A DNA stretch of 64,000 nt. Origin: Caulochytrium protostelioides. Lineage: Eukaryota > Chytridiomycota > Caulochytriomycetes > Caulochytriales > Caulochytriaceae. The notes under the pieces were generated by a model, which did no database searches, had not been told where the DNA came from, and was given only the letters and a program-made list of their open reading frames with translations. Shown one piece after another: positions 49,272 to 61,004 of the stretch (position 1 is the stretch's first letter; each line of letters starts with the position of its first letter). Location of the stretch: assembly GCA_003615045.1 (NCBI GenBank), contig ML014118.1, positions 62,001 to 126,000 of the forward strand, written 5' to 3'. A program made the translations under genes and the position numbers.

Positions 49272-51108
49272 CGGGCAACGGGCCTCGAGCGGGTGCGACG
49301 GCCGCGAGGGGCGATGGTCGGCAGCGCAGGCGGCGACGGCGGCGGAGTCGCATTGGCAGGGCCAATGGGCCTCCTACTGACCGAAGGCGCCACCGCAGCG
49401 CCCGGCGTCATTCAGCGAGGCATGCACGACCCAACCGCCACGCCGCACGAGAAGGGATGAGGGGTCGTCACCGCCTCAGGGCGGTTGGGCCGATGCCGGG
49501 TCGCCAAGGCCTGCTCGCTCGGAACCCCAGGAATCGCTGAAGTCGGCGAGCGCGCGATCGGAGCGGGTGCTCGCTGAGTCACCGACCGGGGGAAACGGGG
49601 ACGTAGCAGTAGCAGTACGGGCTCCGATTCATACGGATGGCGATGACGATGGTGACGCATCGTAGCGCTCGGGTCCTGATGAAACCTTTGCCGGCACAGG
49701 CATGGCGTACCTTGCGGATGTATCGAGGCGACCCTGGACCTGACCCCACGATGCCCGATCCGGCACTGACGACGGCAACCACGATGACGATGCACGACAT
49801 GGTCCCCGTGGCCGACCTCGCCCACGTGGAGCCGCATGGCATCGCGAGGCAGGGTCGCGAGAGCGCGTCAACACCGACCCTGAGCGGTGCTCGTCCCCCG
49901 TCCAGGGCCTCCGCCGCTCAGGGAAAACAAGAACGGTCGACCCGATAGAAAGCCCTGTAGCCGCCGGAGGTCACGGTGGTGATGGCCCTGCCCTTGACCA
50001 GCCGCGATTCGTCCTCGCTCGGGCCGCGATGCGAGAGCGTCCACGGACCACACCGAGGACGGGTGACAGGTCGTTGACATGGAAGCCACGACAAGTTCAG
50101 CCGGATCTTGCCATCGAGGAACGGGGGGTGGCGAGTTGAACCGGGCCGCATCACCATCACCATCGCCATCACCATCACCATCGCCATCGCCATCGCCATC
50201 ACCATCACCATCACCATCCTCGCCGTCGTCGTCGCCGTCCGAGCCGTCTTTGGGTGGATCCCTGGACCGGTGCCGGCAATGAACGCAATGCGGTGGACGC
50301 CACGATGGCACTTGAGGCTCCGGTGCGGGATACGGGGGCCCCTGCCAATGGCAGCAAGCCATGGTCAACTTGAGACTCACACGTGCGCCTGCGTGGGAAG
50401 CCACGGGGAGGCTCTCGGCACCGACTCGTCGCCGCTGGACGCCATCGATCATACTGCTGCCGGGGGGCGCACCGTCAGACGACGTTCCAGGCGATGCCCA
50501 CCCGGCCAGCAGAGCGCCGTGTCCCGTGCGGGTGGCCGCGACACCCCTGGGGCGCAGAGCCATCCCCCGGGCAGGGCCGCGGATGGTTTCACCCACCTTA
50601 TAGTTTCACCCATCACGCGCATTGAGCGCCCTGCCGGCGATGAGGACGCGACGCGGACTCCGAAGGCGAGTTCGATGCCCACCCCTCGCAGCGCGTCGGT
50701 GTCAAGCACAGTTCGCTGCCAAACCCGTTCCTCGTACCACACCGTCGGCACCATGGGTATACGTATGAAATCACGTCGGATTCGTTTCAAGCAACACGGG
50801 CTTGGGCCGCGGTACGAAGAAAGAGCAGGAGATATTGATTGAGGAAAACATATAGTATAAGAAATGGCCGCGCCATATGAGGATAGGGGGTGAAAACAAG
50901 AAATGCGAAGAGAAAAAAGAAGGGGCGCGGTGTGGCGAGCGCCCCAGGACGAACCCAGAACCCCCCCTAGTAGGGAACGCACCCTGAACCGCGCCATGAG
51001 AGAATCGAGAATCGAGAAAGATAAACAAGGGAAGTATGCATCAGCGTATGAGCGGCATGAGACATGGACAGACATGGACAAAAGAAGGAGGAGGCGCGGC
51101 GAACGCCG
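49272..51108. promoter_or_regulatory. 1.8 kb region upstream of the photoreceptor gene
   Basis: Lies between the stop of the chitin synthase and the start of the photoreceptor, both on the minus strand, so it should hold the photoreceptor promoter and the chitin synthase 3' region. It contains a CCATCA/CCATCG repeat (50150-50218). Open frames across that repeat (for example 49868-50596 minus) are not convincing. Confidence 0.45.
50150..50218. repeat. Trinucleotide/hexanucleotide repeat (ATC ACC / ATC GCC)
   Basis: About eleven hexamers of CCATCA or CCATCG in a row, reading as Asp-Gly repeats on the minus strand. Confidence 0.85.
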
Positions 51109-54100
51109 TTAGTTGAGCGTATAGGACGACGCCGAGCCGGTTGGAGAGCGCTCGGCTAGGTCGGAGGCGTACGCGTTCGAAGCCGGCAGGGCGCCCGTGG
51201 GCGTGCCGGCCGGGCTCCCGCCGCCGCCCGCATGGTACGCGCCGTAAGGCGTCGCGACGTTCGCGGGCGCCGACGGCATGACGACGCCGCTGATGCGGCG
51301 CGACTGGCCGAGCGTCAGAGACGCGCGGTGGCTGCTCTGGATGGGGTGCCCGCTGAAGTTGTAGAAGGCAGCGCCGCCCGCGCTGCCGCTGACGGCGCTG
51401 CCGCCGGCCGAGGTGACCGTGCTGGACATGCGCCGCGAGCCGGGCAGGCCGTTGCCGGCGGTGGGCGAGCCCGGGGTCGCGGGCGCGCCGCCGACGGGCG
51501 AGACGGCCGAGGGCCCGGTGTGGGTGAGGTGCGGCTGGCTCGAGCTGGCGCCGCTGACAGTGCTGGACGACGAGCTCATGGGCGCGTCAGCGCCGCCCAG
51601 CGACGTAAAGGCCTGGGCCGGCGACGCGGTGCTGTAGCCGCCGGTGGAGGAGCCTTCGCCGTTCGTGTCGTAGCCGTACGACAGATGCGACGCGTAGGCG
51701 TTTGTGGCATACGCGCCGACCATGCCGTTGGCGTTCTGCTGTTGCTGCTGGTTGTGCAGGCCCATGACCATGGCACGGCTCTTGCGGCGGTCGCGCTCCC
51801 AGTCGGACCACTTGCGGAGCTCGACTTCCTTGAAGGCGAACCCTTCGCGACCCGGGCGGGACTCGTGCGTGTCATCGGCAGCTGAGACGCCGTCGACTTT
51901 GCGGGTCGCGCCCCAAGAGAAGTCGTCGAAGTGCCAAAACGCATACAGCGGCAGCACAAAGTTCCACACGGGCAGCGCGAGTAAGTAGACAAACAGCCAC
52001 GGCACGTAGTTGAGGTCGCGGCCCGACAGCACGATCAGCAGGCCGGGCAGGCCCAGCACGACCACCAGCATCGTCAGCGGCAGGATCTGGACCGCGGCCG
52101 TCATGATGATGGAGATGACAAGGTAGATGGTTAAGGCGAGGGCGGCGGGCAGGACGATGGTGCCGATCAGATCGAGCAGGATGACGGACTGCATACTGAA
52201 GCAGAAGATGCCGCAGAGATCGCGGACCAGCACCAGCTCGAGCAGGTTGTGGATGGTCGAGTTGATCCAGCGGCGGCGCTGCGAGAGCAGCACGCTGAAC
52301 TTGTCGGGCACCACGGTGTGGCAGCGCGCCTGCGGGACGTAGACCATCTTGCGCTTCGGGAAGTTGCGGAGCATGAGCGTCGTCAGGAAGCGGTCTTCGC
52401 CGAGCAGGAGCAGGTTCTTCTTGTGGAGCGTGTCAACGACGTTTTCCGAATACTCATCGACAATGTCGGGGTTGACCAGGATCGGGACCCAGTGGCGACG
52501 GCCACTGCCCGTCTCGTCGGGCTTGCGCGACTTGATGCGGTACATGGAGAAGCAGCCAGGCAAGCACGTGACACCGCCAAACACGCTTTCGAAGGCCTTG
52601 CCGTTGTCATGGCTGACCTTGTACTCGAAGACCTGAATCGCCGTCACCCACGACGCGAACTTGTTCTTGATGCGCGTCTCGCCGCACAGACCCATGATCG
52701 CGGGGTCGTTGTTCATGGCGTTGTTCATAGCCGTCAGACTGTACGGCTTCACCTCGGTGTCCGCGTCCACCATCAACAGCGTCTCGTAACGATCGGGCGT
52801 CACGCCCGTGATGCGGTGGATCTGGCGGAACAGCTCATAATCCAAAGCGGTCATACGGTCGTCGAACATGACCCGCGACAAGAAGTTCATGAGCAGCAGC
52901 TGCGAGTCGCGCTTGCCGCGGTTGCCCGGCTTCGGCAGCGACGCTTCCGCGGGGGTGCCGCACTTGTTGACCACGACCATGGGCACGCGGTGCTTACCGT
53001 CCTCGGTGATATAGTAGCCCGCGTACACGCGCGCCATGTTGTGCTGACGCGCGCCGTCCGCAATGGCAATGTAGCTCTTGGGCTCGGCGAGCTCGAAGCG
53101 GCCGCCCGCGAGCGTGTCGTTGCTTGAGCCAGCGAAGCCGCCGTTCATGCCCTTGCCGGCGGCCGCGGCCGCCGCGTTGCCGCGGCCCGCGGCCTGGGCG
53201 CGCGGATCCTCGGCGGCCGTCAGCATCTCGAGCACAATGTCGGGCGTCGGCTTCGCCTCGCCACTGCCCGTGATCAGGCCGTCGCAGACCACGAAGAGGA
53301 GCTTGCGCGCGTCGTCGTAGTCGCCCATCGCAAGCGATTCGAGCGTGGCGCGGAGGCCGTCGCGGCCTTCCGAGTACGCGGTGACGAGCAGGATCGAGTA
53401 GAGGTCCTCGTTGCGGACGTTGACGAGGCCGCGGCCCTGGGTGAGCGTGCGGGCCAGGCCGCCGCCGAGGGCAGCGCGGGCCGGGGCGACGGGCGCACCG
53501 CCAACGACCTTCGACTTGTGAGTGTTCTTGGCGAGCGTGCGCGAGATGATCCAGCTGAACAGCAGGGCACCGCAGAAGCGGATCAAGACGACGGCAAAGA
53601 CGACGAAAAGCATGACGTCTTGGATAATTTCCTGGACAAAGCACGCGACCGTGTCCTTGTCGACATAGCCGACGGTGTACACGTTGCTCAAGCACTGCGC
53701 GACCTTCTTGGAGTCCGACGTGGCGTAGAACCCGCGCGTGGCGTCGCGGCCAATCGAGTTGTACAGCGTCCACGCGGCCTCGGGGTGGTTCGCGTCGAGC
53801 CAGGCCTTGTCCGTGCCGTAGTAGTAGCCCGTGTTGATCACGAGGCCATTATACACGCTCAGCACATACGGCGCCTTGACGTTGTTGTACACGTTCTCCC
53901 AGCTGTAGACAATCTTCTTGCGCGACAGCCCATCCAGCACCGAGGTGTCCACGCAGGACCGGTCGCGGGTCTGGAGGCCCGGCGAGCCCGAGAAGATGGC
54001 GTTGACGCCGCACTCGGTGCGCGAGTAGCCGACGTCGGCGCACGCGTTGTCAACATCTTGGATCGCAAACAGCCGCGAGATGTCCTGGCTCACGTAGTCG

Positions 54101-55098
54101 GAGGTCAGATCGACGTTGGCGCGGCTCTTGAGGGCTGACTGCGTCTCACCGAAAGGATACTCATAGCCGTTGATGATGACGCCGTCCTTCCACGCCTTGG
54201 CGTCGCCGTCGCCCTTCGTCGAGAGAAAGAAGTGGTTCGGCGATTCGACGGACTCCGGACACAGCACGAGGCGCATGCCAAAGGTAAAGAAGGCGACGAG
54301 CGCGCTCGTGAGCGCAATGAGCATGCACAGCGCAATCTTCTCGCGCCACGCCTGCTGGATGATCGGGTCCTTCTTGCCGCATGCGCGCATGCAGCTCGGC
54401 AAGCAGCAGCACGTCATCAGGTCCACGGCGCGCGACCACGGCTGGAACCCGCGGCGCTTGCCGTCCGGGCCGATGTTCGACGGGCGCAGCAGCGTGCGCG
54501 CGGAGGTGGCGCCCGCGCGCGCGGCGGGCGGCGCCGCGTGCGGGTCGCGCATCAGACCGCCGCGGCCGACGGCCGCGGCGCCAACGGCACCCGGCGCCGC
54601 GGGCGGGCGGCGCTCGGGACGCGCGAGCGTGTTGGTCCGGCGCGGGACCGGCGAGGTGACGCCGGCGCTGAACGAGGGCAGGTTGCGGCTCTTGGCGACG
54701 CGGGCGCCGGCGGGCATGCGGGAGATCACGGAGGGCTGGAAGCCGCCGGCGCCGGCGGCGCCGCGGCCGGCCTCAGCATCGTTGTTGCCGCGGGCGGCGT
54801 TCTGGTTCTGGCGGAAGTCGGGCAGCGGCATGGACGACCCCGGACGGTTCGAGGCCGTCGCCGGCTGCGTGGTATTGGCCGTGTGGGGCGCCGACGGGGT
54901 GTAAGCGGCGTAGTGGGAGGCGCGGGCGGCGCCGGCGGCCGTCGCGGGCGGGAAGGAGCTGCCGCTGCCGGCCGAGCCGGCCGAGGCCGGGCCTTGGTTG
55001 CGGGCGCGCTGGGTCATGGCGACCAGGATGCCCGGGCTCGGGCCGGCGGCGCCCGCGGGCGACGCATGCCCGGGCGGCGCTTGGGACTGACGGGCCAT
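51109..55098 (-). CDS. CHS: Chitin synthase, class IV-like (division 2)
   Basis: A processive membrane glycosyltransferase (GT2) polymerising N-acetylglucosamine from UDP-GlcNAc into cell-wall chitin. The 1329-residue protein has a 230-residue Ala/Gly/Pro-rich N-terminus, a conserved CMRACGKKDPIIQQAWREK before the first helix pair, and a cysteine-containing luminal loop. The catalytic domain shows LLMVDADTEV, GLCGETRIKNKF, LGEDRFLTTLM and QRRRWINSTIHNLLELV (Gln940-Trp944). C-terminal helices and a Ser/Gly-rich tail with a short poly-Gln (QQQQQ) follow. The motif wording (RRRWINSTIHN, RDLCGIFCFSMQ) is that of class IV enzymes such as yeast Chs3. No myosin motor is present. Confidence 0.95.
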   Translation of the reverse strand: MARQSQAPPGHASPAGAAGPSPGILVAMTQRARNQGPASAGSAGSGSSFPPATAAGAARASHYAAYTPSAPHTANTTQPATASNRPGSSMPLPDFRQNQNAARGNNDAEAGRGAAGAGGFQPSVISRMPAGARVAKSRNLPSFSAGVTSPVPRRTNTLARPERRPPAAPGAVGAAAVGRGGLMRDPHAAPPAARAGATSARTLLRPSNIGPDGKRRGFQPWSRAVDLMTCCCLPSCMRACGKKDPIIQQAWREKIALCMLIALTSALVAFFTFGMRLVLCPESVESPNHFFLSTKGDGDAKAWKDGVIINGYEYPFGETQSALKSRANVDLTSDYVSQDISRLFAIQDVDNACADVGYSRTECGVNAIFSGSPGLQTRDRSCVDTSVLDGLSRKKIVYSWENVYNNVKAPYVLSVYNGLVINTGYYYGTDKAWLDANHPEAAWTLYNSIGRDATRGFYATSDSKKVAQCLSNVYTVGYVDKDTVACFVQEIIQDVMLFVVFAVVLIRFCGALLFSWIISRTLAKNTHKSKVVGGAPVAPARAALGGGLARTLTQGRGLVNVRNEDLYSILLVTAYSEGRDGLRATLESLAMGDYDDARKLLFVVCDGLITGSGEAKPTPDIVLEMLTAAEDPRAQAAGRGNAAAAAAGKGMNGGFAGSSNDTLAGGRFELAEPKSYIAIADGARQHNMARVYAGYYITEDGKHRVPMVVVNKCGTPAEASLPKPGNRGKRDSQLLLMNFLSRVMFDDRMTALDYELFRQIHRITGVTPDRYETLLMVDADTEVKPYSLTAMNNAMNNDPAIMGLCGETRIKNKFASWVTAIQVFEYKVSHDNGKAFESVFGGVTCLPGCFSMYRIKSRKPDETGSGRRHWVPILVNPDIVDEYSENVVDTLHKKNLLLLGEDRFLTTLMLRNFPKRKMVYVPQARCHTVVPDKFSVLLSQRRRWINSTIHNLLELVLVRDLCGIFCFSMQSVILLDLIGTIVLPAALALTIYLVISIIMTAAVQILPLTMLVVVLGLPGLLIVLSGRDLNYVPWLFVYLLALPVWNFVLPLYAFWHFDDFSWGATRKVDGVSAADDTHESRPGREGFAFKEVELRKWSDWERDRRKSRAMVMGLHNQQQQQNANGMVGAYATNAYASHLSYGYDTNGEGSSTGGYSTASPAQAFTSLGGADAPMSSSSSTVSGASSSQPHLTHTGPSAVSPVGGAPATPGSPTAGNGLPGSRRMSSTVTSAGGSAVSGSAGGAAFYNFSGHPIQSSHRASLTLGQSRRISGVVMPSAPANVATPYGAYHAGGGGSPAGTPTGALPASNAYASDLAERSPTGSASSYTLN

Positions 55099-56007
55099 CG
55101 GGTGGACGCCGTCGGTGGGTCTGTCTGGAAGGGATGAGGTCGGGCTCGTCGAAACCGAGCGGGCAGGAGGGGAAAGGGGTCCGTGCGTCGCTGATGGACA
55201 GAGCGACGACGACGGCGGAAGCTTCGCAGCGGCGTCTGCCCGGCCGGCGAAGTGGACACGGGCCAGGGATGATCAACGGACCAGGATCAAGGAACAGCGA
55301 GCGACGATGGGGACCAAGGGGTCTGGGCTATGAACCATCAAGCGAGGATCCGCACACCGTCGGATTCGCGGGGCTGCGAGACGGCGTCGCTTGGAAAAAC
55401 GTCGTCCGGGCAGATGAGGAAATGGATGAGGAAATAGGCCCAGCAACTGGTGGACACCGGCCACGGAAAAAAAAGGGGGGGATAATCAACAATCAATGAG
55501 CACGATGGCCTCGAGCCGGCCTGTCAACGCTACGTTTATCCGGACTCGCGTGTGGGTCTTTTCGCTTCTTGCGGGCCTGGCGTACGCGACGAGGAACCCC
55601 GCGTGGACGAGGCGGTGCGGCGGCGGCTGCAGCTGCTGCGTTGTGGCCTCCGCGTCTTTATGGCTTGCTGCACGAGAGCGGGACCAGACGCGAGGAGACA
55701 ATCTGCGGATCGCGCGGGCGCTGGGCACTCGGATCCGCGGAGTCCAGGCCGGCGTCGGGTGGCCTGCTGCGTGTGCTGGATGCGGATGCCCGGTCCGATG
55801 GCGTGTGGGGTGTGGCCCGACGGGAGAGCGACGGGCGGCCGCTGAGGCGAGGTCTGCGTACAGCGTGGGAATGCCGCAGCCCTGCCCGGTGGCGCGTTTC
55901 TTGCGCGGGTGGAGTCCCGACCACACCTTGTGAGTGCCTGGACGTCAGGTCCCGTCAGGTCCCGCGGCGGAGGCGACGCCGCACGCAGCAGGAAGGAGCG
56001 GAGCTCG

Positions 56008-56125
56008 CGACGGCGACGGCGAACGCGACGGCGACGGCGACACGGGATGCGACGACGACGGCGACGGCGACGGCGACACGAAATGCGACGACGACCGCGA
56101 CGGCGACCGCGACACGGAATGCGAC
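56008..56125. repeat. GCGACG/GGCGAC hexamer repeat block
   Basis: Degenerate (GCGACG)n with interspersed AAATGCGACGACG units, in at least three longer-period copies. On one strand it reads as Asp-Gly repeats, on the other as Arg runs. Confidence 0.75.
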
Positions 56126-56969
56126 GACCGCGACTCGGCGTCGTTGGCCGGGCAAAGACGGCGAAGGGCGGAGGCCTTAACACCAACAAAGCCTCACGGA
56201 AGCCGACACAGGACGCGCATCCGGCGCTTGGCTCTCCGTTCGGTCCTGGTCCCGTTGGGTCCCGGCGGAGCGAGGGTGGGCGGTGCAGCCGGTGGCGCGC
56301 AGGGAGGCTCGCTCGAGGGGCGGCGTCCCCGGCGTGGCGAACGGGCGGAGCCGCGAGCGCTGACACGCAAGCAGCGGAGGGCGGAGCGTCGCCGTCGAAT
56401 GAGGCCAGCGAGGAACCGAGCCAGCGGTCATGAGCGCTCAATCGGCGGAACCCAGCGCGCGCGGGGTGGCGTGGTGTGGCGTCGAGGGCAGGACGGGGAG
56501 CAGCGTTGGCGGAGGTCCAGGGCCAGAACGTTCGGCTTCCGTGAGAAGACTGCGAAGCAGAACACCAGACGGGAAAGAGCCAAAGAGCGGGCTAGGAACA
56601 AAGGGGGTGGGGTCGGTACCTCCGAGGAAAGCGGGGAAATCAACAAGCAGGAAATTCAACAACAAAAGGGGAAGCCGTGGCGGTGGCCGTGGCGGTGAGG
56701 GCGGCCAGAGGGATCAGCAGGCGGATCAGCCTATGCGTCCATGTCTGGGGCTAACGATAACGCCGCAGGTGGGCCGTGATATGGTGCTAAGCAGACCCGG
56801 AAACATCAGAATCGATGCCGAAGCAACCTGTCTTGCCTGAACACCAGCCACCAAGGGGCAGCGGACGCGGTACGAATCCGTCGAACGTACAACCGGCACA
56901 CAGAGAGGATGCGAGAATGCGTGAGTCAGCTTCAGGGAGGTGGCATCCTGATGAGAAAGTGGGAAGGCG

Positions 56970-57012
56970 CGATGCGATGCGATGCCATGCCATGCGATGC
57001 CATGCCATGCGC
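56970..57012. repeat. Pentanucleotide repeat (ATGCG/ATGCC)
   Basis: Eight or nine units of GATGC or CATGC in the order G,G,G,C,C,G,C,C. Unit length five is not frame-preserving, which supports a non-coding nature. Confidence 0.85.
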
Positions 57013-59605
57013 TGCGTGCTCGACCGCTGACGGTGAGGCGCAGCCGAGCGATCCGCAGGCACGCTGGGCTCGGCGCTCGAGGGTGTGCCCGTGAGGCCAC
57101 GCGCTCCGGTCAGCCGGGACGCACGGCGGCGCGCCAACCACTCTAGCGCCATGAGCCATGGCCCATGCCTCGTTCAGAGGCGCATGCGCCGCACCCGACA
57201 CATCTGGCACGTCGCCATTGACGCAGCCGTTGCGGCACGCGTCTGCGGGCAGCGAGCTCGCCTACCGCCGTTGGCCTGGCTTTCGGTGCTGCCGCCCGCT
57301 GCAGACGGCCGAGGCCCCGACACCGGACGGCCCGGAGCTCGACTCGGCTCGGAACCGGACGTCTGACCTCATTCCGCAGCACGCGGCGGGGTCCCGAGAC
57401 CCGGCGGGGGCTGCGAGCAGAAGCTGCGACAACGGCCACAGACGGGCCTCGCGAGCCCCTCTCCCACTTGGCAGCAGACGCCGCGCGCCCCCTTGGCCGT
57501 CCGGCTCGTTCTACGTCCGTGCCCGCGCCATTTCTGTGGCGTAGCGCGGCCTGGTCGGCATGGAGCGGCAGGCAGGACCGCTCCAAAATAGGGCCATCGC
57601 CAGATCGATCGGCGGTCCCCGCCGCAGGCGCAGAGGCCGAGGCGGCGACGGACGGCGGCGGCATCGCGTCGAAAATGGCCGGCTGGCTAATGGCGCGCTA
57701 GCAGGGGTATGCGGTGGTGTCACCCGCATCTCCGCAAAATTGTCAGGCGAGGAACGCTTACCTCTCGGCGTGGGCGAGCCGTGGACTCGGGGGGGGGACT
57801 CAGAACGTCGATCGGTGGCGACGGGCCTTGGCGGGCGAGCGACGGGGGCGAGCGCAAATTGGATGAAACGGAGCACAGGGGGCGCAGGATCGTTGACGGC
57901 GAGAGGGGGATACTGGCCGTCGGCGCTGGGAGCGGGTCCAGCCGATCAACCAGCCGTACCCGGGCCGACGAACCAGGGCAGCGCGAGGCGCTGGGCTGGT
58001 CAATGCTGACGCGAGCGGGTGAGGCGCCCCACAGTCCCGGCTTGGCGCCGGGCCCTGGACCCTGGGCGTCGATGCCACCGCGGGCGAGGCGGCAGCGTGC
58101 TGCTGCAATGGCACGGTACGACACGATGTCTAATTGGGCGACAAGGCGGGGATGAATCATCAATCGGCGCAATGGTGACCGTGCGTCTCGATAGGGCCCA
58201 GCGACGGTCCCGCTCCCGAGAAATCGCGATCTGCGGCCGTGCAACGTCAACGCCACGCCGCAGCGGGAGCGGGTGCTAGGAACGGACGTGAACGAGAAGC
58301 CAGCGCAACATCCGTGTCTCGTTCGGAAGGCCAGCGATCACTAACGGTCATACCCGAGCGATGTCGAGGAGACCCAGGTCGCCGTCGTCGCTGCGTGGGC
58401 GAGCGGGTTACGGGACACGATTCGTCATCAGCCGGGGAGGACGCCTTTCCCAAAACGGAACGTGGTCGTGGGCTCAGTCTCAGTCTCAATCTCGATCGCC
58501 GTCACGTCTTGGGAGGCACGGCGTCAGCGCCTTTGATGGAACCGCTCACGCCGCTGACGGTGGCGAATCACGTCTCTTGCTGAGACAATGAGCGCTTATC
58601 GCGCGATGATCGATGCCGAGGTCAATGCGGATGGGCCGTCCCTCCGACACCACGAATCGAGCTCCCCTAGCGTCGTAGCAGAACAGAGGGCCGTCGATGC
58701 CGCCGCGATCTGCGGGTACGGCACGTTACGCAATCAAGCGTTGCCACGAAGGAACTCGCCGCGGACACACAGGCGGACAAGCAACCTGCGGCTCAAGGCC
58801 TCATTCAAGCGGATGCATCAGCTTGGGCAATGCCACACGTGACACTGGTGATCGTGGCGGGGGATGCACGGTAGCGCTGTCTCGTCCTGGTCGCCTTGTA
58901 GGGTGCAATAGACGTAAGGACCGGCTGTGTCAGTCTAAACGAGGATGTGGCGCTAAAAGTTGAAAGCGACATTCAGCCGATGAGGATATGAAGGAAGAAG
59001 CCTCCAGCCGATCTTCGGTCTTATGGGGTGTCAATCGTCGGCTTAGGGTCAACGATTGGAGTCGGATGGTTTGAGAAGCGCTGATCCGCCAAACAAACCG
59101 CATCCACCGTGCGGAGACTAAAAGTCGTTGTCGTCGTCGTTTGGGACTTGAGATCCACAATAGACTCCTTACACTGGATCGTCTGCGACTACTTCAGCAT
59201 GGTTGAGCCAGGATGCTCGTTGAGTCTACTCCATTTAAGGAACGGGACGACGTTCCGATGCGCTTGGCGGCCCAACCCCATCAAGTGGTTTATGCGTCAG
59301 CGACGGGTCCATCCGACACCGGTATCCGAAGTATCCGGCTCGTCCATGTTCCGTTCTCGTACGAAGGCCGACGTCAGAGGTCCAACGGCCACGCAAGAAG
59401 GAGCGCGATGACGCTGATCCGCCCGAAGGCGTCTCCGAGGAGGAGGAGGCGGTCACGAGTGACGCGTCCGCGCACGTGTCTGCTGTCACGAAGGTGCAAA
59501 GGCCGCTAGTATGACAGGCACAAGACGTTGGGATGAGTGTTGCCAGTAAAGCAGCGCTGAGACGGATGGCGACGATCTTGCTCTCTGAGCTGGGGGCCAT
59601 GCCTT

Positions 59606-59962
59606 TCACTCAATGAAGATCGCCGTTTCCTCGAGGTGAATCAAGGGCGTACCTGCCGTTCCCTCGGCGTCATACCTACTGATGGGATCATGCCCCAACT
59701 CTTCTACATCCAGGACGCGGTACGACGATGCCGCGTCAATTTTGAGTAGGATATTAATGTCGACGCTCCGCCCACATGAAGCTTGGGCGAGCCGTCGGAC
59801 ACGTGCGACGTTTCTGAATTGCTCGGGTGTTCTCGGCTTCCATAGTTTGCAGATGCCTTCAGTCCGTCCTGGTACATGTGCTGAAGCCTCATGATCGCCG
59901 TCAAGGAGAACCTTCGTCTCGCGGTGCTTCGCCGGAACGAGTACGAAACAGGGTGGCAGCAA
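59606..59962 (-). other. Orphan open frame, possible exon or gene remnant
   Basis: The frame has balanced composition unlike the Arg/Pro-rich shadows around it (for example RSVDINILLKIDAASSYRVL and VEELGHDPISRYDAEG). No domain is recognised, and frames upstream and downstream on the same strand are interrupted. I keep it as a candidate only. Confidence 0.25.
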
Positions 59963-60577
59963 GCGGCGTTCGTGGGAGGCGTCTCTCGGTGCCTGTCTGA
60001 CCGGTCCCAGCTACCAGCCGCCAGGCATCCTGCACCCGGGCTACAGCGCCATGCGTCGACCCTCTTCGCGAGCCTACCCATGGCCATAACCGCGATCGCG
60101 TCAGACTGCTCAGCTCAGCCGCAAGACCCCCGAGGTGGCATCGACCTTCCTCGCTGACCTGTCCCCACCCTTCGCATGATTTTATGAACCGCCAGATTGC
60201 GGATTCATGCCATTTCAGGTCCGTTGAATTGAGCGCCGCACCACGCGCACCGCGAGGGGTGCCACGGATGCGTGGGACGCATGCGCTCTCACGCCTTCTC
60301 CACGGATAGGACGCACCAATGGGGGCGACGGTATCACGCTGCCCATGACATGTGGATGGCGCGACCCGTCGAGTCGTCATGAAGACCCGTCGCGAGGACC
60401 GCCGGCGTCGCGCGGCGACGGCTCGCACGAGGAGTCCGGCGCCGCCGTCTTTTGTTTTTTCACCGTCGTCGTGCGCGAGGCGCCGCAACCGCCACCCTGC
60501 GCCGCGCATCAGGCGGCGGGGGCGAGCGTGACACGGGGGGTTCGCCCGTCACAGCCGCCCCGCGAGTGACCCCGCCG

Positions 60578-60634
60578 CGATGCGATACGATACGATACGA
60601 TACGAGGCGAGGCGAGGCGAGGCGAGGCGATACC
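60578..60634. repeat. Compound pentanucleotide repeat (GATAC)n(GAGGC)n
   Basis: About five GATAC units run directly into about five GAGGC units and then one GATAC. A second pentamer repeat 3.6 kb from the first. Confidence 0.85.
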
Positions 60635-61004
60635 ATGCGGTGCGAAGGGCGTCAGCGAGCATGCCGTCCGCCAGTCGCGGATGCCGATGCAACGCAGCGG
60701 CGCCCAACGTCCAGGTGATCGCCCACAAGAAAACAACCGAGGGCAGCCAAGATCACGGCGTCGCGCACGTGGCGACCGCGTTCGGTTCGGCGTCGGACGG
60801 CGATCCCTTTCCTCAGCCCTGGCACTGCCCCGAACCGCATCAAACGACGCTCACAGCTAGCACGTGCCTTCGCTTTGACCTCGTGCCGCTACCGCTCCAC
60901 GCTCGCGCTGCGTTGACACCCCTCCAACGACAACGACGTCTTCCACCCGACGATAACACCACTGAACCGGCTCTCGCCGCCAATCACCGATCTGTCGATC
61001 CACC

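Larger units (their letters stand above)
55099..61004. other. 5.9 kb stretch without a supportable gene
   Basis: The region separates chitin synthase and Rab GDI, which are divergent. It contains three simple repeats (listed separately) and many Arg/Pro/Ala-rich frames. The most protein-like piece is a minus-strand frame at 59606-59962 (ends HLEETAIFIE) in locally AT-richer DNA; it could be an exon or a gene remnant but has no partner exon that I can join. Unrecognised multi-exon genes cannot be excluded. Confidence 0.4.

Noticed and set aside
49868-50596. Minus-strand frame of 242 codons upstream of the photoreceptor
   Set aside because: Built around the CCATCA repeat (Asp-Gly run) with no other recognisable content.
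55536-56441. Minus-strand frame of 301 codons
   Set aside because: Runs through the GCGACG repeat as poly-Arg; not protein-like.
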